From the NCBI GenBank assembly GCA_013696595.1, contig JACCYG010000056.1, forward strand, positions 1 through 30,664: DNA of 30,664 nucleotides, read 5' to 3'. The notes beneath the pieces were generated by a model. That model was not told the origin of the DNA. It worked only from the letters and a program-made list of their open reading frames with translations, and made no database searches. Below, piece after piece: positions 1-7,571 of this stretch (position 1 is the first letter of the stretch; every line of letters begins with the position of its first letter). Source of the DNA: Actinomycetota bacterium. GTDB taxonomy: Bacteria; Actinomycetota; Thermoleophilia; Gaiellales; Gaiellaceae. A program made the position numbers and the translations under genes.

Positions 1-669
1 GCTGAAGGGAAGGAGATCCTCGAAGCTTCCGCCGCCGCGGGTGAGCACGAGGACGTCGACGTCCGGCTCCTGCGCGAGCGCTGTGAGCGCGGACACGATC
101 GCGGCGGACGCCTGGGGCCCCTGAACGTACGTCTCGGCCACGAGGACGTTGGCGGCGGGGAAGCGTGCCGCCACCGCCGTGAGGAAGTCGCGCTTGGCCG
201 CCGCTTCGTTCCCGGTCAGAAGGGCGATCCGTCGCGGGAAGAGCGGTAGCTGCCGCTTCCGCTCGGGCGCGAAAAGACCCTCGGCTGCGAGCGCGCGCTT
301 CAGCCGTTCGATCCCGGCGAGGATCGCGCCGAGCCCGAGCGCCTCGATCGTGAGCGCGCGGAGGCGAAACGCGCCGCGCGACTCGTAGAGCTCGGGGCGG
401 CCGAAGACGTGCACGGTCATCCCGTCCATGAGCTCGAGGCGAAGCGCGTCGAACCGGGCCCTCGCCATCGAGACCGGGAGGCAGGCGCCGTCCCCCGTGT
501 CCTTGAGCGTGAAGAAGATGCTCTGCCAGCCCTCTTGGCGGCGGAGCTCCGTCACCTCGCCTTCGATCCAAACCGTGGGGAGGCGCTCGAGCCACGATGA
601 GACGCCGCGGTTGAACCCGGAGACGGAGTAGACCTTCCGGTCGCCGTAGACGAGCGGCTCGACCTTCAC
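1..669 (-). CDS. xseA: Exodeoxyribonuclease VII large subunit, 3' end cut by window edge
   Basis: Large subunit of exonuclease VII, which degrades single-stranded DNA to oligonucleotides in repair. I translated the minus strand: 223 codons are present. They give an N-terminal OB-fold (about residues 1-100, with YSVSGFNRGV and WIEGEVTEL), a linker containing FPRRIALLTG, and then VLTRGGGSFEDLLPFS at the window edge, the hallmark of the XseA catalytic domain. The family is usually 400-450 residues, so the C-terminal half lies beyond position 1. The GTG start at 669 is chosen because it precedes the OB-fold directly, no ATG lies upstream in frame, and a TACATT -10 box sits 7 nt before it. The small subunit xseB is not in view; it may follow outside the window. 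The call is firm. Confidence 0.95.
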   Translation of the reverse strand, partial: MKVEPLVYGDRKVYSVSGFNRGVSSWLERLPTVWIEGEVTELRRQEGWQSIFFTLKDTGDGACLPVSMARARFDALRLELMDGMTVHVFGRPELYESRGAFRLRALTIEALGLGAILAGIERLKRALAAEGLFAPERKRQLPLFPRRIALLTGNEAAAKRDFLTAVAARFPAANVLVAETYVQGPQASAAIVSALTALAQEPDVDVLVLTRGGGSFEDLLPFS

Positions 670-676
670 GCCGTGG

Positions 677-682
677 AATGTA
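677..682 (-). promoter_or_regulatory. -10 box TACATT for xseA (leaderless)
   Basis: TACATT on the minus strand ends 7 nt before the GTG at 669. This fits a TAnnnT actinobacterial -10 with transcription starting at or next to the start codon. No Shine-Dalgarno sequence is present. Confidence 0.5.
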
Positions 683-747
683 GCCGCGCCGATGGTGCTG
701 CGGACGCTCCGGCTCGCCGGACGGCGGGCCGGGCCTGCCCGTCCGAC

Positions 748-772
748 GGGCCGGAGATATCCGGCCCCTACA
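748..772 (+). repeat. GC-rich hairpin repeat, copy 1 (ends CCCCTACA)
   Basis: An 8-bp perfect stem (GGGCCGGA / TCCGGCCC) with loop GATA is followed by CTACA. It belongs to a dispersed intergenic family seen also near 1052, 4610, 13964 and 27024. The CTA at 768-770 is the TAG stop codon of the minus-strand 74-residue gene, so the gene ends inside the repeat. Confidence 0.7.
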
Positions 773-992
773 GGAGGATTTCGGCGGCGAGCTCGGGATT
801 GCAGCCGCGCTCGGCCACGATCGTCACGGCCTCGTGCAGATCGGCGTTCGACTGCGCGATGCGCTCGGCGAGCGGGAGCGGGTACCCGGCCTCCATGAGG
901 ACGTGCAGGCGCCAGCCTTCGACTTTCGCGCGCTCGTCCCGGGTCGGCTCGACGACTGCCAGCTCGTCCTCCATCAGCTCAAGCTCTTCCAT
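768..992 (-). CDS. Conserved-looking small protein of 74 residues, function unknown
   Basis: The protein begins MEELELMEDE and continues into a helical region with a repeated flavour: VLMEAGYPLPLAERIAQSNA, then LHEAVTIVAERGCNPELAAEILL. The acidic N-terminus followed by short helices carrying GYP and GCNP turns recalls a UBA-like or helix-turn-helix-like three-helix bundle, but I recognise no family. It is not XseB: it lacks the coiled-coil character of that subunit, although it lies next to xseA. The frame stays open upstream to 1088, but the extension runs through a hairpin repeat and looks non-coding, so the internal ATG at 992 is chosen. A GGAAGG about 14 nt upstream is a weak ribosome-binding candidate. 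Confidence 0.65.
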   Translation of the reverse strand: MEELELMEDELAVVEPTRDERAKVEGWRLHVLMEAGYPLPLAERIAQSNADLHEAVTIVAERGCNPELAAEILL

Positions 993-1051
993 TCCGCGCT
1001 GTTTCTGCCTTCCGTTGACGTTCCCTGCTCCGAAAAGTTGTCCGCACCAGG

Positions 1052-1076
1052 TGTAGGGCCCGGATAGATCCGCCCG
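1052..1076 (-). repeat. GC-rich hairpin repeat, copy 2 (minus orientation)
   Basis: Read on the minus strand it is a GGGCGGATCTATCCGGGCCCTACA-type element with an inner stem CGGAT/ATCCG and the family ending CCCTACA. It is most like copy 1 at 748-772, which also has an AT-containing centre (GATATCC versus CTATCC). It occupies the gap between the coiled-coil gene and the 74-residue gene. Confidence 0.6.
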
Positions 1077-1088
1077 AGGCGGCCGCAA

Positions 1089-2420
1089 TCACACGTTTCC
1101 CGCCCGGATAACGCGCTCGAGCTCTTCCCGCTTGGCCGCGACCTCGCTCTCGATCTGAATCTCGAAGGCCGCGATGCGATCCTCGGCGCGCTTGAGGGCG
1201 TCCTCGAGGCGCTCGGAGACGGTCCGCAGGCGTTCTGCCGACACCTCGTGCTGGGCCTCTGCGCTTCGTGTGATGTCGACGATCCGACGCTCGAGGCTCG
1301 CCGCGGTCGCGTGGGCGACCTCGGTGTTGCGGTCGGAGATCTCCCTTTCGGCGCGCCACGCAAACTGTTCCATTGCCTTGTCGAGCTCCTGCGAGAGCCG
1401 TTCCGCCGATTTCTCCCGCGACTGCTTGATCTGGGCGTCGAAGCGTCTCTCCGCCTCCTCGGTGAGCCGCGTTGCCGCACGGTCGAGAGAGCGCTCGAGG
1501 CTCTCGAGCTGTCGTCGCGTCGCGTCTTCGTATCCGGTCGCAAGACGCGCATGTGCCTCGGCCTCCTCCCGCTCGATCTGCTCGCGTAAGTCACGCTCGC
1601 GGCGACGGAGGCGTCCCGCGAGCTCCTTGAGGGCACGCTCGCGTTCGGCCGCGTGCGCCTCCTGTTCGCTTCGGCTCTCCTCGATAAGCGAAGCGGCCAC
1701 CTGCTGCAGCTCGGCGCGGAGCCGGACGACGGCGGCCTGCTGCTCTTCGGTCGCGCCCTTCAGGTGCTCCGCGTCTGCGGAGAGGCGCGCGTTGTACGCC
1801 TCGACGGCCTCGTTCTGGCGCTGGGCAAGGTTGTTCAGGCGGGCCTCGAGCACCCGTTGGCCGCGGTCGAGGTCGGCCGCCCAGGCGGTCAGGCGCTGTT
1901 CGAGCCGTTCCTGAACCTCTCCGATCGACCGGGCGAGCTCCGCGCGGGCCACGTCGGCCTGGCGGGCCATGAGATCCCGCCGCTCGCGTGCTAGCTGGCG
2001 CTCCTGCTCGCCGAGCGCATGGATCGCGTTCGCCCGTTCCCGCGCGAGCGTCCGCTCGAGCTCGGTCGCGCGCTCCTTCGCGTGCGCGTCGAGCTCGGCT
2101 GCGAAGTGCGCTCGGGCCTCCTCGATTGCCTCGCGTTGGTCACGGATGCGACCGAGACCGCGCCTGAGCGGGTAGAGCCCCGCCTCGGCGATCGCGGCTG
2201 CGCCGAGACCGGCGGCTGCGAGGACGAGCGGACCGGTGTCGGCGAAGCGGGCGACGAAGTTGATCCCGAGCCCGATGGCGGCGACCACGGCTCCCGCCGC
2301 CAGAAGGGCGGTCAGCGCGAGGAGGAGGCGCGCCTCGGCCCAGCCGAACATGACGCCGACGAACGAGACGAAAACGACGCCCAAGCCGACGACGAACGCG
2401 ATCTCGAGCAGGGTCTCCAT
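1089..2420 (-). CDS. Membrane-anchored coiled-coil protein, function unknown
   Basis: 443 residues. The first 85 hold about three hydrophobic segments (roughly 5-27, 30-53 and 62-82), followed by a short basic stretch PLRRGLGRIRDQRE. The remainder, about residues 85-440, is charged heptad-like sequence rich in Ala, Glu, Arg and Leu and nearly free of proline and glycine, so a long cytoplasmic coiled coil is expected. That architecture resembles RmuC-like or scaffold proteins, but no RmuC nuclease domain or other catalytic motif is visible. The ATG at 2420 is supported by a TAGCAT -10 box 6 nt before it and 16 bp after the stop of the upstream hydrolase gene. Role unassigned; a structural or cell-envelope-organising role is only a guess. 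Confidence 0.8.
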   Translation of the reverse strand: METLLEIAFVVGLGVVFVSFVGVMFGWAEARLLLALTALLAAGAVVAAIGLGINFVARFADTGPLVLAAAGLGAAAIAEAGLYPLRRGLGRIRDQREAIEEARAHFAAELDAHAKERATELERTLARERANAIHALGEQERQLARERRDLMARQADVARAELARSIGEVQERLEQRLTAWAADLDRGQRVLEARLNNLAQRQNEAVEAYNARLSADAEHLKGATEEQQAAVVRLRAELQQVAASLIEESRSEQEAHAAERERALKELAGRLRRRERDLREQIEREEAEAHARLATGYEDATRRQLESLERSLDRAATRLTEEAERRFDAQIKQSREKSAERLSQELDKAMEQFAWRAEREISDRNTEVAHATAASLERRIVDITRSAEAQHEVSAERLRTVSERLEDALKRAEDRIAAFEIQIESEVAAKREELERVIRAGNV

Positions 2421-2426
2421 GCGCCA

Positions 2427-2432
2427 ATGCTA
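2427..2432 (-). promoter_or_regulatory. -10 box TAGCAT for the coiled-coil gene (leaderless)
   Basis: TAGCAT on the minus strand ends 6 nt before the ATG at 2420, inside the 16-bp gap to the upstream gene. This implies separate, leaderless transcription. Confidence 0.5.
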
Positions 2433-2436
2433 AGTG

Positions 2437-3597
2437 TCAGAGATGAAGCGAGAGGGTTTCCAGGCCCTCCGAGGAGCTGTCGGGCGCCCGGAACCGGCGC
2501 AGAGCGGCCTCGGCCACGCGGCCGGCGAGAACGTCGGATGAGGTTCCTGCGCCAGACGCGTTCCATGTCATCACGGAGACGACGAAGGCGCCGTCGGGCG
2601 AGTAGACGATGCCGCTGTCGTGACGCGCGTCCGAGACCCAGCCTGCCTTGTGAGGTACGACGACGTCCGGGTCCATGAACCGATCGAGCTTCCCGCGGTC
2701 GGCGGAATGAGCCAAGGTGTAGAGGAGAAAGCGCGCGTCGGCCGGAGTGAAAGAGCCCTGGAGCTCGTTCACGAGCGGGCCACCTCCTCCCGCTGCGAGA
2801 TGGAGGCCCCTATGGAGCTGAGCGAGATCCCACGCAGTCGTGTACTTCCCCTCGAAGTCCGGCTGGCTCTCGACCTCGAGCGGAATCGGCCCGGCGCCCG
2901 TCGAGACCAGGTAGCCGCCGTACAGGTACGAGTCCGTGAGGCCGAGCGCGGCCATCGTCTCGTTCACCTGCGCCGCGCCGCCCGTCTCCGATCCGCCCAG
3001 CCACGAGAGAAGCTCGTTCGACGCCGCGTTGTCAGAGTGGATCAGCATGAGGTCGAGAAGCCGCCCGAGCGACGATCCACGCGCGGCCCGCCCGTTGAGG
3101 ACGCGCATCGCCTCGATGGCGATCGCGATCTTCACGGAGGACGCCGCGGGGAAGCGGGCGCGCGCGTTCCAGGCGGCGCCCGCGCCTGTATCGAGGTTCT
3201 CGACGTAGATCCCCGAGGTGCCCGGGAACTTCTTGATCAGACGCTCGATCTGTCGCGCGAGAACGGCGTCCTCGTACGGGCGCGCGGCTCCGGCGTCGGC
3301 CGCGGGCGGCAGGCCGAAGACGGGAGAGACGGTGCGCGCGGCCTCGTTGCCGAGGGCGTCCTCGGCGACGACGCGTACGGCCGAATCGCGCGGCGGAAGC
3401 TCGATCCGAAGCTCGAACCGCCCGTCGAGTACCTCCGCCGCGGCCTCCTCGCGTCCGTTCACGAGCACGACGACGCGATCGACGCCGGCGTCGACGGTTC
3501 CGGCCACGCGTCCGAAGGAGATCTCGTGCGGAGCCGGTGCGACGATCGCCGGCCGATCGACGTGCACGGACAGCTCGACGGGGAGCGCGAAGGCCAT
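2437..3597 (-). CDS. Class A beta-lactamase/PBP-like serine hydrolase with N-terminal Ig-like domain
   Basis: 386 residues. Residues about 28-95 look like a beta-sandwich Ig-like domain (VAGTVDAGVDRVVVLVNGRE). Residues 110-380 match the beta-lactamase-2 class A-like fold: SxxK at S153-S-V-K156, SDN at 188-190 and K317-A-G as the KTG equivalent. The acylation serine, its lysine and the SDN triad are therefore intact, so an active acyl-serine enzyme (penicillin-recognising or peptidase-like) is likely. Whether it hydrolyses beta-lactams cannot be told. The N-terminus MAFALPVELSVHV is not a convincing signal peptide, which is odd for a family that normally works outside the membrane. A GGAAGG five nt before the ATG suggests Shine-Dalgarno initiation. 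The gene is divergent from the one at 3654. Confidence 0.85.
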   Translation of the reverse strand: MAFALPVELSVHVDRPAIVAPAPHEISFGRVAGTVDAGVDRVVVLVNGREEAAAEVLDGRFELRIELPPRDSAVRVVAEDALGNEAARTVSPVFGLPPAADAGAARPYEDAVLARQIERLIKKFPGTSGIYVENLDTGAGAAWNARARFPAASSVKIAIAIEAMRVLNGRAARGSSLGRLLDLMLIHSDNAASNELLSWLGGSETGGAAQVNETMAALGLTDSYLYGGYLVSTGAGPIPLEVESQPDFEGKYTTAWDLAQLHRGLHLAAGGGGPLVNELQGSFTPADARFLLYTLAHSADRGKLDRFMDPDVVVPHKAGWVSDARHDSGIVYSPDGAFVVSVMTWNASGAGTSSDVLAGRVAEAALRRFRAPDSSSEGLETLSLHL

Positions 3598-3641
3598 GGC
3601 GACCTTCCATGATGACGAGCCTGAGGCGGCCTGGGCACGGT

Positions 3642-3647
3642 TATCGT
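3642..3647 (+). promoter_or_regulatory. -10 box TATCGT before the gene at 3654 (leaderless)
   Basis: TATCGT ends 6 nt before the GTG at 3654. An identical hexamer in the same position precedes the EamA gene at 9248. Confidence 0.5.
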
Positions 3648-3653
3648 GGGGCG

Positions 3654-4202
3654 GTGGAACTGGAGGCGGAGATCGCCGCGGCCGCCGCTCGCGCTCGCGC
3701 GCTCGCCGACACGGATGAAGAGCTTGTCGGGGTCATCGCGGCCGAGCCGGACGGCGGCGTCCGCGTTTACCTGTGTGCCTACGGAGCCGGCGAGTCGCGG
3801 CGTTGGCTTGCGCTCGACGCGTCGGGTACGCCGATCGTCGACCGGCGGGTGGTCAGGGACGCGGTCGCGATCGCGGCCATGTGCGAGCTCGCCGAGGAGA
3901 GTGCGGGGGGAGGCGACGTCGGCGAGCTTCGGGCCCGCCTGGTCGAGCTGCGCCTCACGGAGAACCCGGAGGGGATCGACGAGGCGGAGGTCGCGGCCGC
4001 GGAGCTCCAGGAGACGCTTGCGGCGTCTCCCCGCGTCGCGAGCGTCGCCTACCTCGACGCGATCGGCGTGGCCGCGGCGCGGCTCGAGCAGGCGCTCGGG
4101 GGCGGCGGCTCGCCTTTCGCCGAGGCTATGAAGCTCGGGGTCGAGGCGGCCGAGGACCTCGCCGTCGAGGTCGAGCGCACGTACAAGGCGCCGCTCAGTT
4201 GA
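3654..4202 (+). CDS. Unknown protein of 182 residues
   Basis: The protein begins VELEAEIAAAAARARALADT. A central beta-rich part follows (LVGVIAAEPDGGVRVYLCAY, then RRWLALDASGTPIVDRRVV), and the C-terminal half is alpha-helical and acidic (LQETLAASPRVASVAYLDAI). There is no signal peptide or transmembrane segment, and I recognise no domain. The frame is open upstream to 3537, but the GTG at 3654 is preferred because a TATCGT box lies 6 nt before it and the upstream residues are arginine-rich shadow sequence overlapping the divergent hydrolase gene. The next gene downstream (4302) is in the same direction but has its own Shine-Dalgarno leader. Confidence 0.7.
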   Translation: MELEAEIAAAAARARALADTDEELVGVIAAEPDGGVRVYLCAYGAGESRRWLALDASGTPIVDRRVVRDAVAIAAMCELAEESAGGGDVGELRARLVELRLTENPEGIDEAEVAAAELQETLAASPRVASVAYLDAIGVAAARLEQALGGGGSPFAEAMKLGVEAAEDLAVEVERTYKAPLS

Positions 4203-4213
4203 CGGTCGGCGCG

Positions 4214-4270
4214 AGACCCGCCCCTACCGGTCATCTGCGGCCCTGTGGGGCCGGGCTGCCCGGCCCGCGG
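4214..4270 (+). repeat. GC-rich composite inverted repeat related to the CCCTACA hairpins
   Basis: This intergenic stretch contains CCCGCCCCTACC (4218-4229), a GGCCC/GGGCC hairpin (4239-4252) and a CCGGGC-t-GCCCGG hairpin (4251-4263). The CGCCCCTAC block matches the tail of the dispersed family, but the stem-loop order differs, so it may be a decayed or composite copy. Confidence 0.45.
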
Positions 4271-4301
4271 GTAACGTCCAGAGACCGACGAAAGGAACGA
4301 G

Positions 4302-4598
4302 ATGGAGGGTGGCGGATTCGGGTTTCCCTTCGGGGGAGATCCCGAGGATCTGATGCGCGGCCTCCGCGAGTTCGCGGAGCGGCAGACCGAGGCGGTACAG
4401 GAATCGCAGCGCGAGCAGTTCGCCACGCTCACGCTCAACACGGCGGTTGAGCTGACCGGGGCCGCGCTCGGCAGGCTCCAGGTGCAGGGCTCGCCCGACG
4501 AGCAGGCGATCGCGCTCCGCGATGCGATGCGCGTGCTCTTTCCCGAGGCGGTCGCGCTCGTCTCGGCGGCGCGTCAGGGCTTCATGCGCGAGAGCTGA
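4302..4598 (+). CDS. Unknown helical protein of 98 residues
   Basis: The protein begins MEGGGFGFPFGGDPEDLMRG, a glycine- and phenylalanine-rich head that may be flexible. The rest is helical and amphipathic (LREFAERQTEAVQESQREQF, then LNTAVELTGAALGRLQVQGS). It has no membrane segment and no cysteine pair. I do not recognise it. The start is clear: AAAGGAACGAG lies directly before the ATG, making this one of the few genes here with an evident Shine-Dalgarno sequence. A TAACGT hexamer about 25 nt upstream could be its -10. It stands alone between two hairpin repeats. Confidence 0.7.
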   Translation: MEGGGFGFPFGGDPEDLMRGLREFAERQTEAVQESQREQFATLTLNTAVELTGAALGRLQVQGSPDEQAIALRDAMRVLFPEAVALVSAARQGFMRES

Positions 4599-4609
4599 TC
4601 GAGGGACGC

Positions 4610-4634
4610 GGGCGGGGCAAGCCCCGGCCCTACA
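4610..4634 (+). repeat. GC-rich hairpin repeat, copy 3
   Basis: GGGCGGGGC-aa-GCCCCGGCCCTACA: an inner perfect GGGGC/GCCCC stem with outer GGGC/GCCC arms. It lies in the convergent gap between the 98-residue gene and acs. It is nearly identical to the copy at 13964, and strong pairing could also make it a bidirectional terminator-like structure. Confidence 0.75.
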
Positions 4635-4641
4635 GAAACCG

Positions 4642-6603
4642 CTAGTCCTCGCGCTCCGTCGAGGCGCGCTCCTGGAGCTCCTCGACGACGGTCGGATCGG
4701 CGAGCGTGGTCGTGTCGCCGAGCTCGCGCTTCTCCGCGACGTCGCGGAGGAGCCTGCGCATGATCTTCCCCGAGCGCGTTTTCGGCAGCTCGGGCGTGAA
4801 GACGATGTTCGCCGGCTTCGCGATCGGGCCGATCTTCTTCGCCACGTGGTTGCGGAGCTCCTCGAGCTTCTCGACGTCGCCCTCGTCTCCCCCCTTGAGC
4901 GTGACGTAGGCGACGATGGCCTGGCCGGTCTGGGGATCGTTCCGCCCGCACACGGCAGCCTCGGCCACGGACTGGTGGTCGACGAGGGCGCTCTCGACCT
5001 CGATCGTCGAGATCCGGTGGCCCGAGACGTTCATGACGTCGTCGACCCGGCCGAGGAGCCAGAAGTCGCCGTCCTCGTCGAGCTTCGCGCCGTCGCCGGC
5101 GAAGTAGAGGCCCTCGTAGCGCGACCAGTACGTCTCGACGTAGCGCTCGTGGTCGTTGTGAATCCCGCGGAGCATGGCCGGCCAGGGCCGCTTGAGAACG
5201 AGGTAGCCGCCTCCGCCCGGGCCGACGTCGTTCCCCTCCTCGTCGAGAACGGCAGGGAGGACGCCCGGGAACGGCTTGGTCGCGCTTCCCGGCTTGAGCG
5301 TCGTCACACCGGGGAGCGGCGTGATCAAGATCATTCCGGTCTCCGTCTGCCACCAGGTGTCGACGACCGGAGTCCGCCCACCGCCGATGTGCTCGCGGTA
5401 CCACATCCAGGCTTCAGGGTTGATCGGCTCCCCGACTGACCCCAGCAGTCGCAGGGAGCTCAGATCGTGCTTCTCGGCGTGCTCCGGGCCCCACTTCATG
5501 TGGGCGCGAATCGCCGTCGGCGCCGTGTAGAGGATGTCGACGCCGTAGCGCTCGACGATCGACCACCAGCGGTCCTTGTCCGGGAAGTCGGGTGTGCCCT
5601 CGTAGAGGACACCTGTGGTCCCGTTGCAGAGCGGCCCGTAGACGATGTAGCTGTGGCCCGTTACCCACCCGATGTCGGCCGCGCACCAGTACACGGAGTC
5701 GGGCTTCACGTCGAAGATGTAGTGGTGAGTCGTCGCGACGCCGACGAGGTAGCCGGCGGTCGTGTGGACGATCCCCTTCGGCTTCGCGGTCGTGCCGCTC
5801 GTGTAGAGGAGGTAGAGGAGATCCTCGGAATCCATCTCCTCGCAGGGGCACGAGGAGGGATCGTCGCTCTCGCCCTCGACGATCTCGTGCCACCAGACGT
5901 CGCGGCCATCCTCGATGGCCACGTCGCTTCGGGTTCTCCTCAACACCACGGCCCGCTTGACGCCGGGCGAAGCGGCCAGTGCCTCGTCCGCGTTCTTCTT
6001 CAACGGGACGGTTGAACCTCGGCGCCATCCCTCGTCCTGCGTGATGAGGATCTCGCACTCCATGTCGTTCAGGCGGCCGGAGAGCGAGTCCGCCGAGAAC
6101 CCGCCGAAGACCACGGTGTGCGGGGCGCCGAGGCGCGCGCACGCGAGCATTGCAACCGGGAGCTCTGGGACCATGCCCATATAGATCCCCACCGGCGTGC
6201 CCTTCTCGACGCCGAGCTTCTTGAGTGCGTTCGCGAAGCGCACGACGTCCCGCTGGAGGTCCGCGAACGTGATCGTGCGTGTCTCGCCCTCGGGCTCGCC
6301 CTCCCAGTGGTAGGCGACGTTCTCGCCGTTCCCCGCCTCGACGTGGCGGTCGACGCAGTTGAAGCAGACGTTCAGCTTTCCGCCGAGATACCACTTCGCG
6401 TAGGGCGGCTCCCACTCGTAGAGCTTGTCGAAGGGCTTGAACCACGAGACCCGTTCGCGGCCCTCCGCCTCCCAGAGCTCCTCCCAGTCGCGCTCGTAGA
6501 TGTCGGGCCTCGCATTCGCCTGCGTGGCGAACTCCAGCGAAGGCGGATAGGTGCGCTCCTCGAGGAAGAGCGCGTCGATCGCATGCCGGGGTGCGGTCGT
6601 CAC
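4642..6603 (-). CDS. acs: Acetyl-CoA synthetase (AMP-forming)
   Basis: Activates acetate with ATP to acetyl-AMP and transfers it to CoA. 653 residues, the normal family length. Visible motifs: the N-terminal ACAS region (WFKPFDKLYEWEPPYAKWYL, then GGKLNVCFNCVDRH), the adenylate P-loop YTSGTTAKPKG at 267-277, WWQTETG, the hinge region GRVDDVMNVSGHRISTIEVE, and the C-terminal PKTRSGKIMRR with catalytic K613, the lysine regulated by acetylation in this family. Start GTG at 6603: no Shine-Dalgarno, but a TAGACT box 9 nt upstream on the minus strand. It is divergent from proline dehydrogenase across only 29 bp, so the two catabolic genes share a promoter region. Very secure. Confidence 0.97.
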   Translation of the reverse strand: MTTAPRHAIDALFLEERTYPPSLEFATQANARPDIYERDWEELWEAEGRERVSWFKPFDKLYEWEPPYAKWYLGGKLNVCFNCVDRHVEAGNGENVAYHWEGEPEGETRTITFADLQRDVVRFANALKKLGVEKGTPVGIYMGMVPELPVAMLACARLGAPHTVVFGGFSADSLSGRLNDMECEILITQDEGWRRGSTVPLKKNADEALAASPGVKRAVVLRRTRSDVAIEDGRDVWWHEIVEGESDDPSSCPCEEMDSEDLLYLLYTSGTTAKPKGIVHTTAGYLVGVATTHHYIFDVKPDSVYWCAADIGWVTGHSYIVYGPLCNGTTGVLYEGTPDFPDKDRWWSIVERYGVDILYTAPTAIRAHMKWGPEHAEKHDLSSLRLLGSVGEPINPEAWMWYREHIGGGRTPVVDTWWQTETGMILITPLPGVTTLKPGSATKPFPGVLPAVLDEEGNDVGPGGGGYLVLKRPWPAMLRGIHNDHERYVETYWSRYEGLYFAGDGAKLDEDGDFWLLGRVDDVMNVSGHRISTIEVESALVDHQSVAEAAVCGRNDPQTGQAIVAYVTLKGGDEGDVEKLEELRNHVAKKIGPIAKPANIVFTPELPKTRSGKIMRRLLRDVAEKRELGDTTTLADPTVVEELQERASTERED

Positions 6604-6612
6604 GGCGGGCGA

Positions 6613-6622
6613 AGTCTAGAAT
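6613..6622. promoter_or_regulatory. Overlapping divergent -10 boxes for acs and proline dehydrogenase
   Basis: The sequence AGTCTAGAAT contains TAGAAT on the plus strand (6617-6622, 10 nt before the GTG at 6633) and TAGACT on the minus strand (6618-6613, 9 nt before the GTG at 6603). The two boxes share the central TA of a TCTAGA palindrome, so polymerase could not occupy both at once. Confidence 0.5.
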
Positions 6623-6632
6623 CACGGCCGCC

Positions 6633-7562
6633 GTGGCGCTCCTCGACCGTGCTCTCGTTCGCATGCTCCCGGCCGTCCCCAGGGCGGTCGTGAGGCGCCT
6701 GTCTGAGCGTTACATCGCGGGCCCGGAGATCGCGGACGCCTGCCGGGTTGTTAAGGAGCTCAACGCCCGCGGGCGCACAGCCACGATCGACGTTCTCGGC
6801 GAAGAGGTGACGAGGCGGGAGGAGGCCCGTGCGCTCGTCGGGGAGTACGAGGACGTCTTCGAGACGATTCGGCGTCAGGGGCTCGACACCGGCGTGAGCG
6901 TGAAGCCGACCGGCCTCGGCCTCAAGCTCGACCGCGATCTCTGCCGCGAGAACATCGCTTCGATCGTCCGCTGCGCCGAGGAGCGCGACAACTTCGTCCG
7001 GATCGACATGGAGGACTCGACGACGACGTCGGACACGCTCGCCGTCTACCGTGAGCTTCGCTCGCAGGGTCTCGAGCGTGTCGGCGTCGTCTTACAGGCG
7101 CGGCTGCGCCGCACGATCGAAGACATCCACGCGCTCGCCGACCTGAAGCCGAGCGTGCGGATCTGCAAGGGGATCTACCTCGAGCCGGCCGAGATCGCGT
7201 ACCAGGGCTTCGACACGATCCGCGAGAACTTCGTTCGCGCGATCGAGGAGCTTCTGAGCGCAGGAGCGTACGTCGCCGTCGCCACGCACGACGAATGGGT
7301 CATCGGGCGCGCACTCGAGCTCCTGAAGCGGCACGGGTTGAAGCCTGACGAGTACGAGTTCCAGATGCTGCTCGGCGTTCGCGAGCGGCTCGGCGACGAG
7401 CTTGTCCGCGACGACCACCGCCTGCGGATCTACGTCCCCTACGGACGGCGGTGGTACGAGTACTCGATGCGCCGCCTCCAAGAGAATCCAAAGATCGCGA
7501 CCTACATCGCGATCGACACGCTCGGCCGGCTCCGACCAGGTGGGAACGGGCGTTCGGCGTAA
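6633..7562 (+). CDS. Proline dehydrogenase (FAD-dependent)
   Basis: Oxidises L-proline to pyrroline-5-carboxylate with FAD, feeding electrons to the membrane. 309 residues, the size of a monofunctional PutA-type enzyme (the Deinococcus/Thermus and Gram-positive form). Signatures of the beta/alpha barrel: VSVKPTGLGL (88-97), FVRIDMEDST (121-130), RICKGIYLEP, VATHDEW (216-222), EFQMLLGVR (242-250) and the substrate-binding block YVPYGRRWYEYSMRRLQEN (268-286). The GTG start at 6633 follows the TAGAAT box, with no Shine-Dalgarno; residues encoded upstream in frame belong to the promoter region. The partner P5C dehydrogenase is not in the window. Divergent from acs, so both could respond to a shared regulator. 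Gene names putA, prodh or fadM are used in different species, so no symbol is given. Confidence 0.93.
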   Translation: MALLDRALVRMLPAVPRAVVRRLSERYIAGPEIADACRVVKELNARGRTATIDVLGEEVTRREEARALVGEYEDVFETIRRQGLDTGVSVKPTGLGLKLDRDLCRENIASIVRCAEERDNFVRIDMEDSTTTSDTLAVYRELRSQGLERVGVVLQARLRRTIEDIHALADLKPSVRICKGIYLEPAEIAYQGFDTIRENFVRAIEELLSAGAYVAVATHDEWVIGRALELLKRHGLKPDEYEFQMLLGVRERLGDELVRDDHRLRIYVPYGRRWYEYSMRRLQENPKIATYIAIDTLGRLRPGGNGRSA

Positions 7563-7571
7563 GGAGCGGCC

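Noticed and set aside
993..1088. Longer form of the 74-residue protein starting at 1088
   Set aside because: The additional 32 residues run through a hairpin repeat and have no helical or conserved look.
4606..4640. Intrinsic terminator between the 98-residue gene and acs
   Set aside because: There is a strong hairpin but no T-run on either side, and the same hairpin recurs at non-terminator sites, so it was listed as a repeat.
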